Origin: Streptomyces sp. XY006
GTDB taxonomy: Bacteria; Actinomycetota; Actinomycetes; Streptomycetales; Streptomycetaceae
NCBI RefSeq assembly: GCF_002237655.1
Contig: NZ_NOKT01000037.1
Coordinates: 17,216-81,215 of the forward strand
Direction: 5' to 3'
DNA length: 64,000 bases
The notes under the pieces are model-generated. The model was not told the DNA's origin and did no database searches. It worked only from the letters and a program-made list of their open reading frames with translations. The stretch's first letter is position 1, and every line of letters starts with the position of its first letter. The translations under genes were made by a program, and so were the position numbers. This document shows positions 1 through 6,451 of the stretch, in pieces.

Positions 1-1
1 G

Positions 2-631
2 GAGGTCTACCAGGAGCGGATCCGGACCCCGTACGCCCTGGACTTCCACCTGGGCCTGCCCGCTCCGCAGGAACCCCGCTTCCGTACGACGCAGCCGATG
101 GCCCCGACACCGCGGCAGCAGGCCCTGCTGGACGCCGTGCCCACAGGCCCGCACACGCTCGCCTCGATCGCCTTCAACGGCAACGCGGCCGAGCCGACCG
201 ACCTGGCCTCGCTGCCCAACATGCCGCTGGTGCGCGCCAAGGGCCCGGCGTCGGTGGGCGGAGTGGCCTCCGCGCGGGGTCTGGCCGGGATGTACGCGGC
301 GGCGATCAGCGAGCTGGGCGACCGGGCACCGCTGCTCAAGCCGGACACGGTGGCGGAGTTCGGCCAGTTCCACTCGGTCGGCTACGACCTGGTGGCCCGG
401 GCCCACAAGTCGTTCGGGCTGGGCTTCCAGACGACCGCTGACACGTGGCACCCGTTCCTCGGCGCCGGGACGATCGGGCACAGCGGGGCGAGCGGGTCCC
501 AGGCCTTCGCGGACCCGTGGAGCGGCCTGGCGTACGGCTACACGCGCCGCCGGTTCGCCTTCCCGGGCGGGGCGGCACCGGAGAACGACCGGCTGGCCCG
601 GGCGGTGCACCGGGCCGCTCTCGCCGTCTGA
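2..631 (+). CDS. Serine hydrolase (beta-lactamase/EstB-like), C-terminal part only
   Basis: The reading frame is already open at the window edge, so the N-terminus, including the expected catalytic SxxK motif, lies outside. The remaining 209 or so residues match the C-terminal half of serine beta-lactamase-like hydrolases: an YALDFHLGLP segment, a strand with FGLGFQ, and the motif GHSGASGS. The last is the HxG equivalent of the KTG triad that lines the active site in class C-like esterases. The gene ends at a TGA followed 12 bp later by a strong hairpin. The substrate cannot be told; these proteins are usually esterases or D-Ala-D-Ala-type peptidases rather than true antibiotic-degrading enzymes. 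Confidence 0.8.
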   Translation, partial: EVYQERIRTPYALDFHLGLPAPQEPRFRTTQPMAPTPRQQALLDAVPTGPHTLASIAFNGNAAEPTDLASLPNMPLVRAKGPASVGGVASARGLAGMYAAAISELGDRAPLLKPDTVAEFGQFHSVGYDLVARAHKSFGLGFQTTADTWHPFLGAGTIGHSGASGSQAFADPWSGLAYGYTRRRFAFPGGAAPENDRLARAVHRAALAV

Positions 632-643
632 GCCGGGCACGGA

Positions 644-680
644 CGGAGGCCGCACCCCATGTCCGAGGGTGCGGCCTCCG
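644..680. terminator. Bidirectional intrinsic terminator between convergent genes
   Basis: Perfect 14-bp inverted repeat (arms 644-657 and 667-680, arm sequence CGGAGGCCGCACCC) with a 9-nt loop. It lies between the end of the serine hydrolase gene and the end of the convergent ohr gene. There is no U tract, as is usual in Streptomyces. Confidence 0.7.
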
Positions 681-698
681 CCTGGGCGACGACGGTCG

Positions 699-1118
699 TC
701 AGACCAGAGTCACGGTGATGTTCCCGCGCGTCGCCTTCGAGTACGGGCACACCTCGTGCGCCTTCTCGATCAGCGAGCGGGCGGTGCCCCGGTCGACCCG
801 GGGGATGTCGGCCGAGATCTCGACGATGATCCCGAACCCCTCCCCGTTCCTGCCGAGGCCGACCTTCGCGGTGACGGTCGAGCCGGTGAGGTCGGCACCC
901 TCCTGACGGGCGACGACACCGAGCGCGCCCTGGAAGCAGGCGCTGTACCCGGCGGCGAAGAGCTGCTCCGGATTGGTGCCGGCGCCGCTCCCGCCCATCT
1001 CCTTGGGCGGGTTGACGACGACGTCGAGCTTGCCGTCGTCGGTGGCCACCCGCCCGTCGCGCCCGTTCTCGGCGGTGGCCACGGCGGTGTACAGGACGTC
1101 GGACTGCTGGATCGGCAT
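699..1118 (-). CDS. ohr: Organic hydroperoxide resistance protein (Ohr/OsmC family)
   Basis: A 139-residue thiol peroxidase that reduces organic hydroperoxides in the cytoplasm, usually recycled by lipoylated proteins. Both redox-active cysteines are present in their family contexts: Cys61 in YSACFQGAL and Cys124 in EVCPYSKAT. The latter VCPYS context favours Ohr over general OsmC. A longer frame exists upstream, but the start at 1118 (MPIQQSD) has an AAGGAA ribosome site and matches the usual family length of about 140. The next gene on the same strand begins over 1.1 kb away and ends 107 bp upstream, so co-transcription with the CurA-like reductase is possible. No OhrR with an N-terminal sensing cysteine is adjacent. 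Confidence 0.93.
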   Translation of the reverse strand: MPIQQSDVLYTAVATAENGRDGRVATDDGKLDVVVNPPKEMGGSGAGTNPEQLFAAGYSACFQGALGVVARQEGADLTGSTVTAKVGLGRNGEGFGIIVEISADIPRVDRGTARSLIEKAHEVCPYSKATRGNITVTLV

Positions 1119-1224
1119 GCGGTGGTGTTCCTTCGGTCGTCCGCCGCGGCTCGCGCCCGGGCCGGGACGGATTCGGAAAGAAGTTACCGCATGCCGGAAA
1201 TTCAGCAAAGGGCGGCGGGAGCCG

Positions 1225-2247
1225 TCAGAGCTTGACGATCATCTTTCCGGTGTTGTCGCCGCGCAGGACGCCGAGGAACGCCTCCAGGTTGTTCTCGATG
1301 CCCTCGACGACCGTCTCGCGGTACTTCAGCTCACCCGAGGCGACCCAGGGGGCGACCTCCCGCACGAACTGCGGCTGCAGGTCGTAGTGGTCCCCGACCA
1401 GGAAGCCCTCGATGCGGCCACGGGTCTGGATGAGCCGGGCGAGGTTCCTCGGACCGGGGGCGGGCTCGGTGTTGTTGTAGACGGAGATCATGCCGCAGAC
1501 CGCGATCCGGCCGCCCTCGTTGAGGGAGCCGATGGCGGCCTCCAGGTGATCGCCGCCCACGTTGTCGAAGTAGACGTCGATGCCGTCGGGTGCGGCGGCG
1601 CGCAGCTGCTCGCTCACGGGGCCGTCCTTGTAGTTGAAGGCGGCGTCGAAGCCGTACTCCTCCACGAGGAGCTTGACCTTCTCCTCCGAGCCGGCGGACC
1701 CGATGACCCGCGAGGCGCCCTTGAGCTTCGCGATCTGCCCGACCTGGCCGCCCACGGCCCCGGCGGCGCCGGAGACGAAGACGGAGTCGCCCTCCTTGAA
1801 GGAGGCGGTGCGCAGCAGGCCCGCGTACGCGGTGAGGCCGGTCATGCCGAGCACACCCAGGTACGCCGAGAGCGGCGCGGCCTGCGGGTCCACCTTCACG
1901 GCGTTCTTGGCGGCCACGACGGCGTACTCGCGCCAGCCGAAGAAGTGCAGCACGTGGTCGCCGACGGCGATCCCCTCGGCGTTCGAGGCCACGACCTCGC
2001 CGACGGCACCGCCCTGCATGACCTTGCCCAGCTCGAACGGGGCGACGTAGGACTTCGCCGCGCTCATCCGGCCGCGCATGTACGGGTCCACGGAGAGGTA
2101 CTGGTTCCGGACGAGGACCTGGCCCTCACCGGGCTGCGGGATCTCCGCCTCGACCAGGGCGAAGTCCTCGGGCTTCGGCCAGCCGACGGGACGGCTGAGC
2201 AGGTGCCACTCGCGACTGACGGCGGGGAGGGTGGGCGTCTCGGTCAT
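1225..2247 (-). CDS. NADP-dependent medium-chain reductase (CurA/leukotriene B4 dehydrogenase-like)
   Basis: A 340-residue zinc-free medium-chain dehydrogenase/reductase of the 2-alkenal reductase group (CurA, prostaglandin/LTB4 12-hydroxydehydrogenase type). It would reduce the double bond of alpha,beta-unsaturated carbonyls with NADPH. The N-terminal GroES-like domain carries the family segment SVDPYMRGRM. The Rossmann domain has GAAGAVGGQVGQIAK, and YFDNVGGDHLEAA follows. There are no catalytic or structural zinc cysteines. The start at 2247 follows an AAAGG ribosome site. It is divergent from a MarR regulator across a 121-bp gap packed with inverted repeats, so repression by that MarR is likely. 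The true substrate (quinone, alkenal or other electrophile) is not shown. Confidence 0.9.
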   Translation of the reverse strand: MTETPTLPAVSREWHLLSRPVGWPKPEDFALVEAEIPQPGEGQVLVRNQYLSVDPYMRGRMSAAKSYVAPFELGKVMQGGAVGEVVASNAEGIAVGDHVLHFFGWREYAVVAAKNAVKVDPQAAPLSAYLGVLGMTGLTAYAGLLRTASFKEGDSVFVSGAAGAVGGQVGQIAKLKGASRVIGSAGSEEKVKLLVEEYGFDAAFNYKDGPVSEQLRAAAPDGIDVYFDNVGGDHLEAAIGSLNEGGRIAVCGMISVYNNTEPAPGPRNLARLIQTRGRIEGFLVGDHYDLQPQFVREVAPWVASGELKYRETVVEGIENNLEAFLGVLRGDNTGKMIVKL

Positions 2248-2298
2248 GGTGCGCCTTTCCTTCGGACTCGGGGCGGGTGTTCCAGGCGATGTCGCAGA

Positions 2299-2352
2299 TG
2301 TTTCAGTACCTGAAACAACCGTGCTCTGAATATTTCAGGTTGTCAAACAACC
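2299..2352. promoter_or_regulatory. Three inverted repeats in curA-like/marR divergent promoter
   Basis: Three separate palindromes lie in 54 bp. At 2299-2317 there are 8-bp arms (TGTTTCAG/CTGAAACA) around TAC. At 2326-2338 there are 5-bp arms CTGAA/TTCAG around TAT. At 2338-2352 there are 6-bp arms GGTTGT/ACAACC around CAA. The first two share the CTGAA/TTCAG half-site. The cluster is AT-richer than its surroundings and lies 17 bp before the MarR start, as expected for operators through which MarR represses itself and the divergent reductase. Confidence 0.65.
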
Positions 2353-2368
2353 GGGTACCCTCGATGGC

Positions 2369-2821
2369 ATGGCCTCCACCACACCGACCTCGCACAGCGG
2401 GACGAACCGCCGCCCCGATCCGCTGACCCTCGAAGTCGTGGAGCTGATCGGAGAGGTCGTGGCGCGGTTCCACGAGGACTACGAGTCGGCGGCGGCGGAG
2501 CACGCGCTGACGGGCGCGCAGGCACGGCTGCTGAGTCTGCTGTGCCTGGAGCCGCTGCCGATGCGGAGGCTGGCGCAGCGGCTGAAGTGCGAGCCGTCGA
2601 ACGTGACCGGGATCGTGGACCGGCTGGAGGCGCGGGGGCTGGTGGAGCGGCGTCCGGATCCGGCGGACCGGCGGGTGAAGGTGGCCGCGGCGACGGAGGA
2701 GGGGCGGCGGGTGGCGCGGAGTCTGCGGGAGGCTCTGCGGTTCGCGCGGGAGCCGTTGGCGGGGTTGTCGGAGGGGGAGAGGCTGGCGTTGCGGGATGCG
2801 CTGCGGGGGATGCTGGGCTGA
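2369..2821 (+). CDS. MarR-family transcriptional regulator
   Basis: A 150-residue winged-helix regulator. The recognition region reads RRLAQRLKCEPSNVTGIVDRL and is followed by the wing RRPDPADRRVK, both typical of MarR. Helices at either end would form the dimer interface. Two cysteines (in LLCLEP and LKCEPS) could make it thiol-sensitive, but neither is at the N-terminal OhrR sensing position. No clear Shine-Dalgarno precedes the ATG, so a short-leader or leaderless message is possible. It is divergent from the CurA-like reductase with palindromes between, which suggests that it senses an electrophile or phenolic compound and controls that gene and itself. Confidence 0.9.
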   Translation: MASTTPTSHSGTNRRPDPLTLEVVELIGEVVARFHEDYESAAAEHALTGAQARLLSLLCLEPLPMRRLAQRLKCEPSNVTGIVDRLEARGLVERRPDPADRRVKVAAATEEGRRVARSLREALRFAREPLAGLSEGERLALRDALRGMLG

Positions 2822-2956
2822 CGCCGCAGGGTGCGCGGGGTTGATGCCGGGGTCGGGGTGTTGCGGAACTCGGCGTTCGAGGTGCCCGGCGTTGCTGCTG
2901 GGGCCGGGTGGGTCCGCAACCCGGCGGAGCGGGGTGCGCTGCGCCCACCCGTGCCG

Positions 2957-3073
2957 CCCCAGCGGCACGACTGCCCGCAGCTGGGGCTACCAGCTCCCCA
3001 GCGGCACGACTGCCCGCAGCTGGGGCTACCAGCTCCCCAGCGGCACGACTGCCCGCAGCTGGAGCTACCCGCC
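2957..3073. repeat. Three tandem 39-bp repeats with internal hairpins
   Basis: Copies start at 2957, 2996 and 3035. The first two are identical and the third diverges at its end. Each starts CCCCAGC and contains GCTGGGG, so 7-bp stems can form within a copy (CCCCAGC...GCTGGGG) or across the junction. The block sits between the 3' ends of the convergent marR and SCO2400-family genes, where it could act as a multi-hairpin terminator. Similar CTGGGGCGGCACGGGTGGGCGCAG-like intergenic elements recur in Streptomyces genomes, from memory; the bases just before copy 1 (GGGTG/GCGC type) match that idea. Confidence 0.8.
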
Positions 3074-3081
3074 TCCAGGCG

Positions 3082-3855
3082 CTACGTGCACCACCACAGG
3101 AACCGGTCGCAGGTCTCCGAGGGGGACGGCTCCGGGTCCGGAGGACGAGTGGTCGGGTCCGTGGTCGGGGTCGGGGCCGGGGCCGTGGCCGTCGGGGGTG
3201 AGGGCGGGCGGCTGGGGGACGTGCCCGCCGGGGCCGACGCCGGGTCCTTCGACGCCTCTTCCCCGTCCGGCGACTTCGACGGGTCGTCCTCCGGCGACGC
3301 CGAGGCCGACGGGGAGTCGGACGCGCTGGCCGACGGGCTGCCTGACGAGCCCTCAGGAGTGTCGCTCCCGCCGGGCCCCGTGCCCTGCTCGCCCGCTTCC
3401 GCCTCCACCGCCTCGCCGTCCGCCGACTCACCGCCGGCCACCGCGGGCTTCGGTGTCGGTTTCTGTGCGTCCATGCCCAGTTCCGCCAGGCTCAGCCCGC
3501 CCGCCGCCAGGACGAACCCGGCCGCGATGAACAGCGTCCGGCGCCGGCGCCGACGGTGCGCCGCGGCCTTGCGGTCACGCCGGCTCGACCCGCCCCGGCC
3601 GTCACCGGCCGGCCCCTGGCCGCGTCCCCGTCCACGCCGGCGCGCGGCACGCCCCGAGGGCTCACCGTCGGCATCGGCATCCGCATCCGTCTCGTCGACG
3701 GTGTCGTCCGCGGGGCCGTCGGCTTCGGCTTCGGCGCCGTCGTCGTACACGCCGTGCCCCGGCTCGGGCCGGCGCAGCGATTCCGCTGAAGTGCCACATC
3801 CGGGGCAGGCCAGCGCGCCGTTGAGGTGCCGTCGGCACGGGTCGCAGTAGTCCAT
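3082..3855 (-). CDS. SCO2400-family zinc-ribbon membrane protein, function unknown
   Basis: 257 residues. The N-terminus has a small zinc ribbon (CDPC near residue 4 and CPGC near residue 18). A long charged acidic linker with D-A-D-A repeats follows, then a basic stretch (RRRRRR), one hydrophobic segment (FIAAGFVLAAGGLSLAEL), and a Ser/Pro/Asp-rich outer tail ending CDRFLWWCT. The basic patch before the helix predicts that the ribbon is cytoplasmic and the tail extracellular. The two terminal cysteines could form a disulfide. The pattern matches proteins named SCO2400 family, for which I know no function. It is a single gene, convergent with marR and divergent from the sugar operon. Confidence 0.8.
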   Translation of the reverse strand: MDYCDPCRRHLNGALACPGCGTSAESLRRPEPGHGVYDDGAEAEADGPADDTVDETDADADADGEPSGRAARRRGRGRGQGPAGDGRGGSSRRDRKAAAHRRRRRRTLFIAAGFVLAAGGLSLAELGMDAQKPTPKPAVAGGESADGEAVEAEAGEQGTGPGGSDTPEGSSGSPSASASDSPSASASPEDDPSKSPDGEEASKDPASAPAGTSPSRPPSPPTATAPAPTPTTDPTTRPPDPEPSPSETCDRFLWWCT

Positions 3856-3935
3856 GACGCGGGAAGATTAAGTTCCGCGCCGGTCACGTTCCTAGATCCA
3901 GCTGTGAAGGTTCTGTAGGGACACACCCCGCCGGT

Positions 3936-3956
3936 GGTTTCGAAACTGTCGAAACC
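3936..3956. promoter_or_regulatory. Palindrome upstream of the sugar-operon promoter
   Basis: Inverted repeat GGTTTCG/CGAAACC around 7 nt, containing the 10-bp palindrome GTTTCGAAAC at 3937-3946. It ends 17 bp before the -35 box of the sugar operon, a usual place for an activator or an auxiliary repressor site. It resembles the downstream 15-bp operator only in the TTCGAAA core, so it may belong to a second regulator. Confidence 0.5.
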
Positions 3957-3973
3957 GTTATGCGCGCGACCCA

Positions 3974-4003
3974 TTGACACCCCCGCCGCCCCGTCCTTAC
4001 TGT
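3974..4003 (+). promoter_or_regulatory. Promoter of the sugar-catabolic operon
   Basis: A consensus -35 box TTGACA (3974-3979), an 18-bp spacer and -10 TACTGT (3998-4003) fit a HrdB-type promoter. Transcription would start near 4010, leaving a leader of about 100 nt before the dehydratase gene. The 15-bp operator at 4026-4040 lies just inside the transcribed region. Confidence 0.6.
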
Positions 4004-4025
4004 CACGCCAGCATTTCGAACGTGT

Positions 4026-4040
4026 GCCGAAATATCGAAC
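4026..4040 (+). promoter_or_regulatory. Candidate IclR operator, site 1 (GCCGAAATATCGAAC)
   Basis: The last 14 bases recur exactly at 6424-6437. Variants occur, in the same orientation relative to the gene, upstream of the GH51 gene and of the IclR gene itself. It begins 22 nt after the -10 box, which is the same spacing as at the other two sites with a visible promoter (23 nt). A related TTTCGAAC half lies at 4014-4021. Position inside the leader implies repression by blocking transcription. Confidence 0.6.
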
Positions 4041-4110
4041 ATGACGTTACGGCGCACAGACGGAACACTGATGTGAAACCGAGCCGACGAAGCTGCGAGG
4101 GACAACCGCC

Positions 4111-5274
4111 GTGCGCATCACCGGAATCAGCACACACGTGGTCGGGACGCCGTGGCGCAACCTGACGTACGTCCAGGTGCACACCGACGAGGGCATCACC
4201 GGAGTCGGCGAGACCCGGATGCTGGGACACACCGACGCCCTTCTCGGCTACCTGAGAGAGGCTGAGGCCAACCACATCCTCGGCTCCGACCCGTTCGCCG
4301 TCGAGGACCTCGTCAAGCGCATGAAGTACGGCGACTACGGCCGTGCGGGCGAGATCGTGATGTCGGGCATCGCCGTGATCGAGATGGCCTGCTGGGACAT
4401 CAAGGGCAAGGCCCTGGGCGTCCCCGTCTGGCAGCTGCTGGGCGGCAAGGTCACCGACAAGGTGAAGGCGTACGCCAACGGCTGGTACACCACCGAGCGG
4501 ACCCCGGAGGCCTACCACAAGGCCGCCCAGGGGGTCATGGAGCGCGGTTACCGGGCGCTCAAGATCGACCCCTTCGGGACCGGCCATTTCGAGCTGGACC
4601 ACAAGGACACCCTGTACGCGGTCTCCCTGATCGAGGCCGTCCGGGACGCCATCGGCCCCGAGGCCGAGCTGATGCTGGAGATGCACGGCCGCTTCTCCCC
4701 GGCCACGGCCGTGCGCCTGGCCAAGGAGCTGGCGCCGTTCAACCCGGCGTGGCTGGAGGAGCCGGTCCCGCCGGAGAACCTCAAGGCGCTGGAGAAGGTG
4801 GCCGCCAAGGTCGACATGCCGGTCGCCACCGGTGAGCGCATCCACGACCGGATCGAGTTCCGGGAGCTGTTCGAGAGCCAGGCCGTCGACATCATCCAGC
4901 CGGACGTCGGCCACATCGGTGGAATCTGGGAGACCCGGAAGCTCGCCGCGACCGCCGAGACCCACTACATGCTGGTCGCCCCGCACAACGTGGGCGGCTC
5001 GGTGCTGACCGCCGCCTCCCTCCAGGTCGGGTTCACCTCCCCGAACTTCAAGATCCTGGAGCACTTCAACGACTTCGCGGACGCGGAGATCAAGAAGGTC
5101 GTCAAGGGCGCCCCGCAGGTGAACCCGGAGGACGGCTGCTTCCACCTCTCCGACGCCCCGGGCCTCGGCGTGGAGCTGGACGTGGACGCCGCCGCCGAGT
5201 TCCCGCAGCAGCAGGCCCGCTTCGACCTCTGGGCGGAGGGCTGGGAGCAGCGCAAGCCCAAGGGCACCCAGTGA
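4111..5274 (+). CDS. Enolase-superfamily sugar-acid dehydratase (galactonate dehydratase-like)
   Basis: A 387-residue mandelate racemase/muconate lactonizing family protein. It would abstract the proton next to an aldonate carboxylate and eliminate water to give a 2-keto-3-deoxy acid. Visible active-site elements are Lys151/Asp153 (ALKIDPFG), EMHG with Glu190 and His192, LEEP with Glu216/Glu217, TGER with Glu242, QPDVGH with Asp265/His268, and PHN with His292. The spacing fits the galactonate dehydratase subgroup, in which the latter His is the base. The first metal-ligand position reads Glu190 where I expect Asp, so substrate identity is open (galactonate, arabinonate, fuconate). GTG start with GAGGGA upstream. 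It is first in the operon, behind the promoter at 3974. Confidence 0.88.
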   Translation: MRITGISTHVVGTPWRNLTYVQVHTDEGITGVGETRMLGHTDALLGYLREAEANHILGSDPFAVEDLVKRMKYGDYGRAGEIVMSGIAVIEMACWDIKGKALGVPVWQLLGGKVTDKVKAYANGWYTTERTPEAYHKAAQGVMERGYRALKIDPFGTGHFELDHKDTLYAVSLIEAVRDAIGPEAELMLEMHGRFSPATAVRLAKELAPFNPAWLEEPVPPENLKALEKVAAKVDMPVATGERIHDRIEFRELFESQAVDIIQPDVGHIGGIWETRKLAATAETHYMLVAPHNVGGSVLTAASLQVGFTSPNFKILEHFNDFADAEIKKVVKGAPQVNPEDGCFHLSDAPGLGVELDVDAAAEFPQQQARFDLWAEGWEQRKPKGTQ

Positions 5275-5335
5275 CCGTACGGCCCCCGGAAACCCCGAAC
5301 CGGCCACCGAAACCTTCGAAAACCTCAGGAGCCAC

Positions 5336-6340
5336 GTGAGCACCGCGGTAGTGATCGACGCCCCGGGCGAGCACCGTCTCGTGCCACACGAGCCCCGGCG
5401 GCCCGGGGCCGGTGAGGCCCTGGTGCGGGTGCACGCCGCCGGCATCTGCGGCAGCGACCGCGAGGTGTACCAGGGCAACCGCCCCGAGGGCTATGTGCGC
5501 TACCCGCTCACCCCGGGCCACGAGTGGTCCGGGACGGTGGAGGCCGTGGGCGCGGACGTCCCCGCCTCCCTGGTCGGCCGGAAGGTCGTCGGGGAGGGCT
5601 TCCGCAACTGCCAGGTCTGCGACCGCTGCCACGCGGGCGACACGACCCTGTGCGCGGCCGGGTACGAGGAGACCGGGTTCACCCAGCCGGGCGCGATGGC
5701 GGCCACGCTGACCCTTCCGGCGCGTCTGCTGCACGTCCTGCCGGACGGCTGCGACCTCACGGCCGCGGCGCTGCTGGAGCCCGCCGCGTGCATCGCGGCC
5801 GCCGCGCTGAAGGCGGATGCACGGCCCGGCGAGAAGGTCGCCGTGGTCGGCACGGGCACGCTCGGCATGTTCGCCGTGCAGTTCCTGAAGGCGAACTCGC
5901 CCGCGGAGCTGCTGGTCGTCGGCACCCGCCGGGACCGCGAGGCGCTGGCGCGGCAGTACGGTGCGACGGACTTCCGGACCAAGGACCGGCAACTTCCGGA
6001 CGACATCGACGTGGTGATCGAGACGGCCGGGTCCGCGGACGCCGCCCGGCTCTCCGCCGCGCTGCTCAGGCGCGGGGGCCGGCTGGTCCTCACGGGCATC
6101 CCGGCGCCGGGCGCCGAGGGCCTGGACCCGACCGACCTGGTCGTACGGCAGCTGGAGGTGCACACCGTCTTCGGTGCGCCGCCCGACGCCTGGGCGCACA
6201 CCGTGCGGGTGTTCGCCGCCGGGCTGCTCGACCCGCTGCCGCTGGTGACGCACGAGCTGCCGCTCGCCGAGTTCTCGCAGGCCATCGAGCTGGTGGGGGC
6301 CGGCGATCCGAAGGTGGGCAAGGTGCTGCTCCGCCCGTAG
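5336..6340 (+). CDS. Zinc-dependent alcohol/polyol dehydrogenase
   Basis: A 334-residue medium-chain dehydrogenase. Catalytic zinc ligands are visible as Cys38 (AAGICGSD) and His62-Glu63 (GHEW). The structural zinc site is Cys92, Cys95, Cys98 and Cys106. The Rossmann motif is VVGTGTLGMF. This architecture is shared by sorbitol, threonine and galactitol/L-fucose-type dehydrogenases. Lying 61 bp after the dehydratase and before the sugar importer, it probably oxidises a sugar or polyol with NAD(P)+, possibly producing the lactone or acid that feeds the dehydratase. GTG start at 5336 is supported by AGGAGCCAC. It is followed immediately by an 18-bp-stem hairpin. Confidence 0.88.
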   Translation: MSTAVVIDAPGEHRLVPHEPRRPGAGEALVRVHAAGICGSDREVYQGNRPEGYVRYPLTPGHEWSGTVEAVGADVPASLVGRKVVGEGFRNCQVCDRCHAGDTTLCAAGYEETGFTQPGAMAATLTLPARLLHVLPDGCDLTAAALLEPAACIAAAALKADARPGEKVAVVGTGTLGMFAVQFLKANSPAELLVVGTRRDREALARQYGATDFRTKDRQLPDDIDVVIETAGSADAARLSAALLRRGGRLVLTGIPAPGAEGLDPTDLVVRQLEVHTVFGAPPDAWAHTVRVFAAGLLDPLPLVTHELPLAEFSQAIELVGAGDPKVGKVLLRP

Positions 6341-6342
6341 CC

Positions 6343-6387
6343 GTACGCCGGTACGGGGGCGACCTGACGGCCCCCGTACCGGCGTAC
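6343..6387 (+). terminator. Very strong hairpin inside the sugar operon
   Basis: Perfect 18-bp stem (6343-6360 with 6370-6387) and a 9-nt loop, beginning 3 bp after the dehydrogenase stop. It should end most transcripts of the first two genes. The downstream gene has its own copy of the 15-bp operator 36 bp further on, so the operon is probably split into at least two transcription units. Confidence 0.75.
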
Positions 6388-6422
6388 ACCCAGCCGTGCC
6401 GTACCCAGAGCCGCGAACCTCG

Positions 6423-6437
6423 TCCGAAATATCGAAC
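6423..6437 (+). promoter_or_regulatory. Candidate IclR operator, site 2 (TCCGAAATATCGAAC)
   Basis: Differs from site 1 only in the first base. It lies 14 bp before the GTG of the next gene, so it overlaps or abuts the ribosome-binding region AAGGAC. No convincing -35/-10 pair is visible at the expected distance upstream; the promoter may be weak or within the terminator arm. Confidence 0.55.
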
Positions 6438-6451
6438 CGAAGGACATTCCT

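Noticed and set aside
2369..2821. MarR protein as OhrR, the ohr repressor
   Set aside because: It lacks the N-terminal sensing Cys and is divergent from the CurA-like gene, not next to ohr.
2957..3073. 39-bp repeats as a CRISPR array
   Set aside because: Copies are directly adjacent with no spacers, and no cas gene is present.
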